Shown piece after piece: positions 11,022 to 22,073 of a DNA stretch of 64,000 nucleotides. The stretch's first letter is position 1. Each line of letters begins with the position of its first letter. The DNA is from Triticum aestivum (taxonomy: Eukaryota > Streptophyta > Magnoliopsida > Poales > Poaceae): positions 187,264,270-187,328,269 of the forward strand of contig NC_057796.1 in the NCBI RefSeq assembly GCF_018294505.1, written 5' to 3'. The notes beneath the pieces are model-generated. The model had not been told where the DNA came from and did no database searches. It worked only from the letters and a program-made list of their open reading frames with translations. The position numbers were made by a program, and so were the translations under genes.

Positions 11022-11052
11022 TATGGGATAGACGAAAACATAGCTACCTGGA

Positions 11053-11119
11053 AGCACATCCCTTTGATTGCCCCATCGTAGAGGCACCTGGGGAGCACAT
11101 CCCTTTGATTGCCCCATCG
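11053..11119. repeat. short direct repeat next to MITE remnants
   Basis: A 26-base phrase beginning AGCACATCCCTTTGATTG occurs at 11053 and again at 11094. It lies between two copies of a CTTATATTATGGGA motif (11015 and 11231) typical of Stowaway ends. It may be a filler duplication from repair. Confidence 0.55.
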
Positions 11120-11225
11120 TTTTGTACGCCAAAATAAGACGGAAGTAGAACATAGCTGACGCCAACACATAAATGGAGCAACTCTTTAACACAGTGTTAA
11201 CAACACATAAATGCAATATGCAAAA

Positions 11226-11254
11226 ACACCTTATATTATGGGACAGAGGGAGTA
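11226..11254. repeat. Stowaway MITE end remnant
   Basis: AACACCTTATATTATGGGAC followed by AGAGGGAGTA is the characteristic right end of a common Triticeae Stowaway subgroup. A related CATCTTATATTATGGGATAG lies at 11012, just at the retroposon target site, so that insertion probably landed in MITE-derived DNA. No complete element can be bounded. Confidence 0.5.
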
Positions 11255-11494
11255 GAACATAGCCACACCTAGAAAAAACAGGTATTTACTGCAGGTTCTT
11301 CACTGGCTTTTGTGTTTTAGGCAGGTTTAATTCCCCCCTCCCCAGTGCGTGGTAAGAAGATGATAGATATTTTCACCGTTCTTGGCATATCCCATGCACT
11401 CCAGAAAATTCCCCTTTGTCGGTTGCCCATGTCCACTCCTTTCCTCCTCCCACCGTCTCACGTCCCCCTTCTCCTCTTCCTCCACCACCACCCC
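11255..11494. other. left flank of element A, CT-rich
   Basis: The last 100 bases are strongly CT-rich (for example CTCCTCTTCCTCCACCACC). They continue on the other side of element A at 20636 in the same style. Removing the 9-kb insertion leaves a pyrimidine-rich tract that could be an old leader or promoter region. No coding frame is recognised. Confidence 0.4.
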
Positions 11495-13241
11495 TGTTGG
11501 GGAACGTAGTAATTTCAAAAAATTTCCTACGCACACGCAAGATCATGGTGATGCATAGCAACGAGAGGGGAGAGTGTTGTCCACGTACCCTCGTAGAACG
11601 AAAGCGGAAGCGTTAGCACAACGCGGTTGATGTAGTCATACGTCTTCACGATCCGACCGATCAAGTACCGAACGCACGACACCTCCGAGTTCAGCACACG
11701 TTCAGCCCGATGACGTCCCTCGAACTCCGATCCAGCCGAGTGTTGAGGGAGAGTTTCGTCAGCACGACCGCGTGGTGACGATGATGATGCTCTACCGACG
11801 CAGGGCTTCGCCTAAGCACCGCTACAGTATTATCGAGGTGGACTATGGTGGAGGGGGGCACCGCACACGGCTAAAAGATCAAACGATCAATTGTTGTGTC
11901 TAGGGTGCCCCTGCCCCCGTATATAAAGGAGCAAGGGGGGGGAGGTGCGGCCGGCCAGGAGGAGGCGCGCCAGGAGGAGTCCTACTCCCACCGGGAGTAG
12001 GACTCCCTCCCTTCCTTGTTGGACTAGGAGAGGAGAGGGAAGGAGAGAGGGGGAAAGGAAAGGGGGGCGCCGCCCCCCCTCCTTGTCCAATTCGGACTTG
12101 GGGGGGGGGGGGAGGAGCGCGCGGCTGCCCCTTGGCCGCCTCTCCTCTTCCACCAATTGGGCCCATGAGGCCCAATAGCCTCGGGGGGGGGGGGGGCGTT
12201 CCGGTAACCCCCCGGTACTCCGGTATATATCCGATAACCCCCGGAACCATTCCGGTGTCCGAATATAGTCATACAATATATCAATCTTCATGTCTTGACC
12301 ATTTCGAGACTCCTCGTCATGTCCGTGATCACATCTGGGACTCCGAACAACCTTCGGTACATCAAAACATATAAACTCATAATATAATTGTCATCGAAAC
12401 GTTAAGCGTGCGGACCCTATGGGTTCGAGAACTATGTAGACATGACCGAGACACGTCTTCGGTCAATAACCAATAGCGGAAGCTAGATGCTCATATTGGC
12501 TCCCACATATTCTACGAAGATCTTTATCGGTCAAATCGCATAACAACATACGTTGTTCCCTTTGTCATCGGTATGTTACTTGCCCGAGATTCGATCGTCG
12601 GTATCTCAATACCTAGTTCAATCTCGTTACCGGCAAGTCTCTTTACTCGTTCCGTAATACATCATCCCGCAACTAACTCATTAGTTACAATGCTTGCAAG
12701 CTTTATAGTGATGTGCATTACCGAGTGGGCCCAGAGATACCTCTCCGACAATCGGAGTGGCAAATCCTAATCTCGAAATACGCCAACCCAACAAGTACCT
12801 TCGGAGACACCTGTAGAGCACCTTTATAATCACCCAGTTACGTTGTGACGTTTGGTAGCACACAAAGTGTTCCTCCGGTAAACGGGAGTTGCATAATCTC
12901 ATAGTCATAGGAACATGTATAAGTCATGAAGAAAGCAATAGCAACATACTAAATGATCAAGTGCTAAGCTAACGAAATGGGTCAAGTCAATCACATCATT
13001 CTCTAATGATGTGATCCCGTTAATCAAATGACAACTCATGTCTATGGCTACGAAACTTAACCATCTTTGATTCAACGAGCTAGTCAAGTAGAGGCATACT
13101 AGTGACACTCTGTTTGTCTATGTATTCACACATGTATCAAGTTTCCGGTTAATACAATTCTAGCATGAATAATAAACATTTATCATGATATAAGGAAATA
13201 AATAATAACTTTATTATTGCCTCTAGGGCATATTTCCTCCA
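11495..13241 (-). repeat. 3' LTR of element A
   Basis: On the plus strand it runs from TGTTGGGGAACGTAG to GCATATTTCCTCCA. It contains G-runs and GGAGTCCTACTCCC/GGGAGTAGGACTCC inverted repeats near the promoter region. The LTR TATA motif is at about 11921-11929. It is flanked internally by the polypurine tract at 13242-13253. Confidence 0.92.
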
Positions 13242-13253
13242 GTCTCCCACTTG
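13242..13253 (-). other. polypurine tract of element A
   Basis: CAAGTGGGAGAC on the minus strand lies directly before the 3' LTR. This is the usual plus-strand primer of Angela/BARE elements and is identical in B and G. Confidence 0.85.
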
Positions 13254-13429
13254 CACTAGAGTCAATAATCTAGTTCACATCGCCATGTGATTCAACACCA
13301 ATAGTTCACATCACCATGTGATGAACACCCATAGTTCACATCGTCATGTGACCAACACCCAAAAGGTTTACTAGAGTCAATAATCTAGTTCACATCGTTA
13401 TGTGATTAACACCCAAAGAGTACTAAGGT

Positions 13430-16400
13430 GTGATCATGTTTTTCTTGTGAGAGAAGTTTAGTCAACGGGTCTGCCATATTCACATCCGTATGTATTTTGC
13501 AAATTTCTATGTCTACAATTGCTCTGCACGGAGCTACTTTAGCTAATTGCTCCCACTTTCAATATGTATCCAGATGAAGACTTAGTGTCATCTGGATCAG
13601 TGCCAAAACTTGTATCGACGTAACCCTTTTACGACAAACCTTTTGTCACCTCCATAATCGAGAAACATATCCTTATTCCACTAAGGATAATTTTGACCGC
13701 TGTGCAGTGATCTACTCCTAGATCACTATTGTACTCCCTTGCCAAAATCAGTGCAGGGTATACAATAGATCTGGTACATAGCATGGCATACTTTATAGAA
13801 CCTATGGCTGAGGCATAGGGAATGACTTTCATTCTCTTTCTATCTTCTGCCGTGGTCGGGCTTTGAGTCTTACTCAATTTCACGCCTTGTAACACAGGCA
13901 ATAACTCTTTCTCTGACTGTTCCATTTTGAACTATTTCAAAATCTTGTCAAGGTATGTACTCATTGAAAAAAAACTTATCAAGTGTCTTGATCTATCTCT
14001 ATAGATCTTGATGCTCAATATGTAAGCAGCTTCACCGAGGTCTTTCTTTGAAAAACTCATTTCAAACACTTCTTTATGCTTTGCAGAATAATTCTACATT
14101 ATTTCTGATCAACAATATGTCATTCACATATACTTATCAGTAATGCTGTAGTGCCCCCACTCACTTTCTTGTAAATACAGGCTTCACCGCAAGTCTGTAT
14201 AAAACTATATGCTTTGATCAACTCATCAAAGCGTATATTCCAACTCCGAGATGTTTGCACCAGTCCATAGATGGATCGCTGGAGCTTGCACATTTTGTTA
14301 GCACCTTTAGGATCGACAAAACCTTCTGGTTGCATCATATTTTTTTTAGAAAAGGAGGATGACCCCCGGCCTCTGCATCTGGGAGATGCATACGGCCACT
14401 TTATTAATTATTCTCGAGGACCTTACAAAGTATTACAAACAATATACCTGAAACTACCATCGTGGCAACATATGCCGCTCCTCTTATCCATATGATGTAG
14501 GGATGCTAGCTGGGCCACTACCCAAACCACTCACCTAAACCTAACATCAAAAGCCGGAAGCCCCAGCCGAGCCACATACCGGGTCTGGGGCACAATCCGG
14601 TCAGACGCACTCTTGTGTCGTCGCCGCCATCTTCCACAGGTCCGTCTTCAGAATATATTGAATCTTCTACCTTGTGAAGGCCACTACTGCCATTGACGTC
14701 ACCATGACGCCAGACAACTACCTCCTCCTGCGCGAGTCCATCTCCGCGCATCGGACGCCGAGCCTCCACAACGCCATGCCGCCGATCTCCGCCGCCATCA
14801 ATGAGTGAGATGAAGTACCGCTCCACCACGGCAAGTACAAGGTGAGGAAGGGCAAGGTCGAATCTTCTGGTTGCATCATATACAACTCTTCTTTAAGAAA
14901 TCCATTAAGGAACGTAGTTTTGACATCCATTTGCCAGATTTCATAAAATTTGGCAATTTGCTAACATGATTCGGACAGACTCAAGCATCGCTACGACTGA
15001 GAAAATCTCATCGTAGTCAACACCTTGAACTTTGTCAAAAATCTTTTTTCGACAAGTCTAGCTTTGTAGATAGTAATACTACTATCAGCGTCCGTCTTTC
15101 TCTTGAAGACCCATTTATTTTCTATGGCTTGCCGATCATCGGGCAAGTCAACCAAAGTCCACACTTTGTTCTCATACATGGATCCCATCTCAGATTTCAT
15201 GGCCTCAAGCCATTTTTGCGGAATCTGGGCTCATCATCGCTTCCTCATAGTTCATAGGTTCACATGGTTAAGTAACATGACCTCCAGAACAGGATTACCG
15301 TACCACTCTGGTGCGGATCTCACTCTGGTTTACCTACAAGGTTCGGTAGTAACTTGATCTGAAGTTACATGATCATCATCATTAGCTTCCTCACTAGTTG
15401 GTGTAGTAGTCACAGGAACAGATTTCTGTGATGAACTATTTTCCAATAAGGGAGCAGGTACAGTTACCTCATCAAGTTCTACTTTCCTCCCACTCACTTC
15501 TTTCGAGAGAAACTCCTTCTCTAGAAAGGATCCATTCTTAGCAACGAATATCTTGCCTTCAGATCTGTGATAGAAGGTGTACCCAACTGTCTCCTTTGGG
15601 TATCCTATGAAGACACATTTCTCCGATTTGGGTTTTAGCTTATCAGGATGAAACTTTTTCTTATAAGCATCGCAACCCCAAACTTTAAGAAACGACAACT
15701 TTGGTTTCTTGCCAAACCACAGTTCATACGGTGTCGTCTCAACGGATTTAGATGGTGCCCTTTTTTAACGTGAAGGCAGCTGTCTCTAATGCATAACCCC
15801 AAAACTATAGTGGTAAATCAGTAAGAAACATCATAGATTGCACTATATCCAATAAAGTACGGTTATGACATTCGGACACACCATTACGCTGTGGTGTTCC
15901 AGATGGCGTGAGTTGCGAATCTATTCCGCATTGTTTCAAATGAAGACCAAACTCGTAACTCAAATATTCTCCTCCACGATCAGATCGTAGAAACTTTATT
16001 TTCTTGTTACGATGATTTTCCACTTCACTCTGAAATTATATGAACTTTTCAAATGTTTCGGACTTTATGTTTCATCAAGTAGATATACCCATATCTGCTC
16101 AAAACATCCGTGAAGGTCTGAAAAATAACGATACCTGCCGCGAGCCTCAATATTCATTGGACCACATACATCAGCATGTATGATTTCCAACAAATCTGTT
16201 GCTCGCTCCATTGTTCCGGAGAACGGAGTCTTAGTCATCTTGCCCATGAGGCATGGTTCGCAAGCATCAAGTGATTCATAATCAAGTGATTCCAAAAACC
16301 CATCAGCATGGAGTTTCTTCATGCGCTTTACACCAATATGACCTAAACGGCAGCGCCACAAATAAATTGCACTATCATTATTAACTTTGCATCTTTTGGC

Positions 16401-17640
16401 TTCAATATTATGAATATGTGTATCACTACGATCGAGATCCAACAAACCATTTTCGTTGGTGTGTATGACCATAGAAGGTTTTATTCATGTAAACAGAACA
16501 ACAATTGTTCTCTAACTTAAATGAATAACCGTATTGCAATAAACATGATGAAATCATATTCATGCTCAACGCAAACACCAAATAACATTTATTTAGGTTC
16601 AACACTAATCCCGAAAGTATAGGGAGTGTGCGATGATGATCATATCAATCTTGGAACCACTTCCAACACACATCGTCACTTCACCCTTAACTAGTCACTG
16701 TTTATTCTGCAACTCCCATTTCAAGTTACTAATCTTAGCAATTGAACTAGTATCAAACACTGAGGGGTTGCTATAAACACTAGTAAAGTACACATCAATA
16801 ACATGTATATCAAATATACCTTTGTTCACTTTGCCATCCTTCTTATCCGCCAAATACTTGGGGCATTTCCGCTTCCAGTGACCAGTCCCTTTGTAGTAGA
16901 AACACTTAGTCTCAGGCTTAGGTCCAGACTTGGGTTTCTTCACTTGAGCAGCAACTTGCTTGCCGTTCTTCTTTGAAGTTCCCCTTCTTCCCTTTGCCCT
17001 TTTCTTGAAACTAGTGGTCTTGTCAACCATCAACACTTGATGCTTTTCTTGATTTCTACCTTCGTCGATTTCAGCATCACGAAGAGCTTGGGAATCGTTT
17101 CCGTTATCCCTTGCATATTATAGTTCATCACGAAGTTCTAGTAACTTGGTGATAGTGACTAGAGAACTCTGTCAATCACTATCTTATTTGGAAGATTAAC
17201 TCCCACTTGATTCAAGTGATTGTAGTACTCAGACATTCTGAGCACATGCTCACAGCTGAGCAATTCTCCTCCATCTTGTAGGCAAAGTACTGTCAGAGGT
17301 CAAATACCTCTCGACACGGGCATGAGTATGAAATACCAATTTCAACTCTTGGAACATCTTATATGCTCCGTGGCGTTTCAAAACATTTTTGAAGTCCCGG
17401 TTCTAAGCCGTAGAGCATGGTGCACTAAACTATCAAGTAGTCATCATACCGAGCTTTTGTCAAACGTTCATAACGTCTGCATCTGCTCCTGCAATAGGTC
17501 TGTCACCTAGCGGTGCATCAAGGACATAATTCTTCTGTGCAGCAATGAGGATAATCCTCAGATCACGAACCAAGTCCGTATCATTGCTACTAACATTTTT
17601 CAACATAGTTTTCTCTAGGAACATATCAAAAAATAAAACA
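13430..17640 (-). pseudogene. gag-pol polyprotein remnant of Copia element A
   Basis: Domains are recognisable in Copia order on the minus strand. A gag start is near 17640 (AQKNYVLDAPLG). A zinc knuckle near 16925 reads CFYYKGTGHWKRKC, with the second cysteine changed to tyrosine. The protease reads VFDTSS where G has VFDTGS. The integrase zinc-binding region is at 16065-16472 (RLGHIGVKRMKKLH, CEPC), the integrase core at 15805-16023 (SDRGGEY) and its C-terminus at 15330-15698. Reverse transcriptase pieces are at 14991-15200 and 13629-14338. The YVDD block is lost (SICE plus stop). RNase H jumps from an SSGYILKVGAIS-like stretch to ICKIHTD-like sequence, missing about 85 codons with catalytic residues. 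Many stops and frameshifts and the LINE insertion confirm it cannot be translated. Virus-like particle and cDNA functions would have to come from other copies. Confidence 0.9.
14323..14881 (-). mobile_element. LINE-like 3' fragment inserted in the RT region of element A
   Basis: An 18-base duplication, CTTCTGGTTGCATCATAT, flanks the insert (14323-14340 and 14864-14881). Read on the minus strand the 523-bp insert ends in AATTAATAAAGTGGCCGTAT..., TCCTTTTCTAAAAAAA, i.e. a T-run at 14341 on the plus strand. Both the target duplication length and the A-tail are typical of LINE-mediated insertion, and the terminal sequence resembles Triticeae LINE 3' ends. It is probably 5'-truncated. No reverse transcriptase is encoded in the fragment. 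Confidence 0.85.
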
Positions 17641-18876
17641 GGGGAGCTAAACGCGAGCTATTGATCTACAACATAGATATGCTAATACTACCAGGACTAA
17701 GTTCATGATAAATTAAAGTTCAATTAATCATATTACTTAAGAACTCCCACTTAGATAGACATCCCTCTAATCATCTAAGTGATCACGTGATCCAAATCAA
17801 CTAAACCATGTCTGATCATCACGTGAGATGGAGTAGTTTCAATGGTGAACATCACTATGTTGATCATATCTACTATATGATTCACGCTCGACCTTTCGGT
17901 CTCAGTGTTCCGAGGCCATATCTGTTATATGCTAGGCTCGTCAAGTTTAACCTGAGTATTCCGCGTGTGCAACTGTTTTGCACCCGTTGTATTTGAACGT
18001 AGAGCCTATCACACCCGATCATCACGTGGTGTCTCATCACGAAGAACTTTCGCAACGGTGCATACTAGGGAGAACACTTATACCTTGATAATTTAGTGAG
18101 GGATCATCTTATAATGCTACCGTCGATCTAAGCAGAATAAGATGCATAAAAGATAAACATCACATGCAATCAATATAAGTGATATGATATGGCCATCATC
18201 ATCTTGTGCTTGTGATCTCCATCTCTAAAGCACCGTCATGATCACCATTGTCACCGGTGCGACACCTTGATCTCCATCGTAGCATCGTTGTCGTCTCGCC
18301 AACTATTGCTTCTACGACTATCGCTACCGCTTAGTGATAAAGTAAAGCAATTACAGGGTGATTGCATTGCATACAATAAAGCGACAACCATATGGCTCCT
18401 GCCAGTTGCCGATAACTCGGTTACAAAACATGATCATCTCATACAATAAAATATAGTATCATGCCTTGACCATATCACATCACAACATGCCCTGCAAAAA
18501 CAAGTTAGACGTCCTCTACTTTGTTGTTGCAAGTTTTACGTGGCTGCTACGGGCTGAGCAAGAACCGTTCTTACCTACGTATCAAAACCACAACGATAGT
18601 TTGTCAAGTTGGTGCTGTTTTAACCTTCGCAAGGACCGGGCGTAGCCACACTCAGTTCAACTAAAGTTGGAGAAACTGACACCCGCTAGTCACCTGTGTG
18701 CATAGCACGGCGGTAAAACCAGTTTTGCGTAAGCGTACGCATAATGTCGGTCCGGGCCGCTTCATCCAACAATACCGCCGAACCAAAGTGTGACATGCTG
18801 GTAAGCAGTATGACTTATATCGCCCACAACTCACTTGTGTTCTACTCGTGCATATGACATCTACGCATAAAACCAA

Positions 18877-18888
18877 GCTCTGATACCA
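18877..18888 (-). other. primer-binding site of element A
   Basis: TGGTATCAGAGC on the minus strand, one base from the 5' LTR, is complementary to the 3' end of initiator tRNA-Met as in most plant Copia elements. It is canonical here, unlike in element B. Confidence 0.9.
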
Positions 18889-18889
18889 C

Positions 18890-20630
18890 TGTTGGGGAAC
18901 GTAGTAATTTCAAAAAATTTCCTACGCACACGCAAGATCATGGTGATGCATAGCAACGAGAGGGGAGAGTGTTGTCCACGTACCCTCGTAGACCGAAAGC
19001 GGAAGCATTAGCACAACGCAGTTGATGTAGTCGTACGTCTTCACGATCCGACCGATCAAGTACCGAACGCACGACACCTCCGAGTTCAGCACACGTTCAG
19101 CCCGATGACGTCCCTCGAACTCTGATCCAGTCGAGTGTTGAGGGAGAGTTTCGTCAGCACGACGGCGTGGTGACGATGACGATGTTCTACCGATGCAGGG
19201 CTTCGCCTAAGCACCGCTACAGTATTATCGAGGTGGACTATGGTGGAGGGGGGCACCGCACACGGCTAAAAGATCAAACGATCAATTGTTGTGTCTAGGG
19301 TCTCCCCTGCCCCCGTATATAAAGGAGCAAGGAGGGGAGGTGCGGCCGGCCAGGAGGAGGCGCGCCAGGAGGAGTCCTACTCCCACCGGGAGTAGGACTC
19401 CCTCCCTTCCTTGTTGGACTAGGAGAGGAGAGGGAAGGAGAGAGGGGGAAAGGAAAGGGGGGGCGCCGCCCCCCTCCTTGTCCAATTCGGACTGGGGGGG
19501 GGGAGGGGCGCGCGGCTGCCCCTTGGCTGCCTCTCCTCTTCCACCAATTGGGCCCATGAGGCCCAATAGCCTCGGGGGGGGGGGGGGTTCCGGTAACCCC
19601 CCGGAACTCCGGTATATATCCGATAACCCCCGGAACCATTCCGGTGTCCGAATATAGTCATCCAATATATCAATCTTCATGTCTCGACCATTTCGAGACT
19701 CCTCGTCATGTCCGTGATCACATCCGGGACTCCGAACAACCTTCGGTACATCAAAACATATAAATTCATAATATAATTGTCATCGAAATGTTAAGCGTGC
19801 GGACCCTACGGGTTCGAGAACTATGTAGACATGACCGAGACACGTCTCCGGTCAATAACCAATAGCGGAACCTGGATGCTCATATTGGCTCCCACATATT
19901 CTACGAAGATCTTTATCGGTCAAACCGCATAACAACATACGTTGTTCCCTTTGTCATCGGTATGTTACTTGCCCGAGATTCGATCGTCGGTATCTCAATA
20001 CCTAGTTCAATCTCGTTACCGGCAAGTCTCTTTACTCGTTCCGTAATACATCATCCCACAACTAACTCATTAGTTACAATGCTTGCAAGGCTTATAGTGA
20101 TGTGCATTACTGAGTGGGCCCAGAGATACCTCTCCGACAATCGGAGTGACAAATCCTAATCTCGAAATACGCCAACCCAACAAGTACCTTCGGAGACACC
20201 TGTAGAGCACCTTTATAATCACCCAGTTACGTTGTGACGTTTGGTAGCACACAAAGTGTTCCTCCGGTAAACGGGAGTTGCATAATCTCATAGTCATAGG
20301 AACATGTATAAGTCATGAAGAAAGCAATAGCAGAATACTAAACGATCAAGTGCTAAGCTAACGGAATGGGTCAAGTCAATCACATCATTCTCCTAATTAT
20401 GTGATCCCGTTAATCAAATGACAACTCATGTCTATGGCTAGGAAACATAACCATCTTTGATCAACGAGCTAGTCAAGTAGAGGCATACTAGTGACACTCT
20501 GTTTGTCTATGTATTCACACAAGTATTATGTTTCCAGTTAATACAATTCTAGCATGAATAATAAACATTTATCATGAAATAAGGAAATAAATAATAACTT
20601 TATTATTGCCTCCAGGGCATATTTCCTTCA
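18890..20630 (-). repeat. 5' LTR of element A
   Basis: It is a 1,741-bp copy of the LTR at 11495-13241, ending on the plus strand with ATATTTCCTTCA. Differences from its partner are mostly transitions plus length changes in the G-runs. It should have carried the original promoter; the TATATAAAGG region is at about 19316-19325. Confidence 0.92.
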
Positions 20631-20779
20631 ACCCCCACCTCCCACCTTCCTCTTCCATAGCTCTGGCCCCCCCTGATCCAGCCTCCTCTCTTCCCCCGAC
20701 TCCTACACGCTGCCACCGTCGGGAGAGTCCGGAGCACGCCTCACTAGTATCCTCGCATGTTCCACGGATGCGTGCGGTG
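20631..20779. other. right flank of element A, CT-rich
   Basis: It continues the pyrimidine-rich sequence from the left of element A (ACCCCCACCTCCCACC...) and ends where an LTR fragment starts at 20780. No gene is recognised. Confidence 0.45.
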
Positions 20780-21189
20780 TCGGGGTTACGATTTTGACAA
20801 TGAGTATTAGGGGTACGAAAGAGGGGCAAAGCCTAGCTACGGCACAGTCATGACACCTGGTCGATACGAGTTCAGGCCCCTCTCGGCGGAGGTAATAGCC
20901 CTACGTCTCGTGCCCGGAGGCTCGTTTCTCTTGGGGTATGTGATTACAGGGAGTGCTGAACCCTTGCCTAGGAGGAGGAGGGCGGCTTATATAGAGTGCG
21001 CCGCAACCCCTTTACTCCCACATTACAAGGGTGATTAATGGAAATAACTACGGCAGTTACATGTGTTAATAGTGACAACTATGACAGTTACATGTAACGG
21101 TTGTCATGACTACGCTTAAAGCCCAACTTGAGACTACTCGATCGTCGCAACTCCCATGTCGCCCCCTTTGCCTTCCTTGTCTGAGTGGT
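20780..21189 (-). repeat. Gypsy-type LTR fragment, 3' part
   Basis: On the minus strand the sequence ends CGTAACCCCGACA, a typical LTR terminus, and contains CTCTATATAAGCCGCC (TATA at 20986-20996) followed by a leader. It is cut by the insertion of element C at 21190. Where the remainder lies beyond C (from 36720) is unclear. No primer-binding site is recognisable left of 20780, so it may be a solo or truncated LTR. Confidence 0.6.
20986..20996 (-). promoter_or_regulatory. TATA box of the LTR fragment
   Basis: CTCTATATAAG on the minus strand lies about 200 bases before the LTR end, the expected position of an LTR core promoter. Confidence 0.5.
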
Positions 21190-22053
21190 TGTCGGCGTTC
21201 TGGGATCGGGGGTACCCAGACCTGCCAGCCTGCGGCCCAGTACGCGGGCTCATCGATGGCCTGGTACGACCCAAGACACAAGACCCTTGCGAGGGCCCCG
21301 GCCTCGCGAGGAGAAGGACGCCAAGACCTCTAGAGGAGCGGCTCCCCGAGCCTGCCTCCCGAGGGGCGGAGAACTCAATGTAGGCCTCCCGCCTTGTGAG
21401 GCTATGATGACGTGAGCCATGATAACCAAGGCTAGGCGGGCGCCAGCGGGCGCAGAGAAGATAGTTTCCTCTTCGGTGCTAAGGGAGCAAGGCCAGGCGC
21501 AGGTTCCCGAGGAAGGCCCGAAAGCTTTCCATTCTGGTGCAACGAGACTAAGACCACGAGCTCTGTAGGATGGATGCCATCGCCGAGCCCACCGCCGCGT
21601 CATGGCCAGAAGCTTTGCAGGCGAAGACCACCTTTCATCAGGATAAGATGTAGTACTTGTCCCCTTTCAAAGGCCATTGTGGGAACCCTTCCTGCCTAAG
21701 TTATGAGGGAAGAGGACCAAGGCCACTATAAATATAGGCTAGCCTCCACCGTAGAGGGGGATGGGATCCATTCCACCTCTACTACTCGAGCCCTCGCGAG
21801 GCCGCTCCATCCATTGTACTAGTTCATCCTCAGCCTCCTCGTGAGGCCAATCCACCACAAAGCAGGTGTAGGGTTTTACACCGCAAGGTGGACCGAACCT
21901 GGGTAAACTGCCGAGTTCATATTCTCCCCCGCTCGAGCAAACTCGACGAGGCTAGGCCGTGAGGTGGTGAGCTTGAGATTAGACCAGGAGGAGATCTTCA
22001 CACACGCCCCAGAGTTCGAACCTTCTTGGGTCCGCGGAACCCGGAATCTTACA
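21190..22053 (+). repeat. 5' LTR of element C
   Basis: This 864-bp LTR has a TATA motif CTATAAATATA at 21726-21736 and the closing AAGCAGG..AGGGTTTTACAC leader. It matches the 884-bp LTR at 35831 along its length with scattered substitutions and small indels. Confidence 0.9.
21726..21736 (+). promoter_or_regulatory. LTR promoter TATA box of element C
   Basis: CTATAAATATA is preserved in both LTRs (also 36388-36398), about 330 bases before the LTR end. This is consistent with the retrotransposon transcription start. Confidence 0.6.
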
Positions 22054-22073
22054 TTTGGCACGCCAGGTAGGGG
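22054..22073 (+). other. primer-binding-site motif of element C
   Basis: TTTGGCACGCCAGGTAGGGG directly follows the LTR, the same place and nearly the same sequence as in many grass Gypsy elements. Confidence 0.75.

Larger units (their letters stand above)
11495..20630 (-). mobile_element. Copia LTR retrotransposon A (Angela/BARE/WIS type), complete but defective
   Basis: The element has two LTRs in the same orientation (11495-13241 and 18890-20630) bounded by TG...CA. The primer-binding site lies beside the right LTR and the polypurine tract beside the left, so it reads on the minus strand. A 5-bp target duplication, ACCCC, lies at 11490-11494 and 20631-20635. The LTR sequence (TGAAGGAAATATGCCC start, GTTCCCCAACA end, 1.74 kb) is the Angela/BARE/WIS type. 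About ten base differences were counted by eye between the LTRs in their first 325 bases, mostly C/T or G/A, so the insertion is not recent. Coding capacity is destroyed, and a LINE-like fragment interrupts it at 14341-14863. Confidence 0.95.

Noticed and set aside
11887..12291. Pro/Gly/Arg-rich frames in the Angela LTRs (also 19282-19680 and similar)
   Set aside because: They are repeated in each LTR at G- and C-runs around the promoter; this is LTR sequence, not protein.
12573..12770. A 65-codon frame repeated in the LTRs of A and B (also 19962-20159 and 26657-26854)
   Set aside because: The repetition reflects shared LTR sequence. No start context or conservation beyond the nucleotide repeat supports a peptide.
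13260..13410. Repeated TTCACATCG.CATGTGA phrases suggestive of a CRISPR-like array
   Set aside because: The units are irregular, lie next to the polypurine tract of a plant retrotransposon and recur in element B; this is a small internal tandem repeat of Angela-type elements. CRISPR is not expected in plant nuclear DNA.
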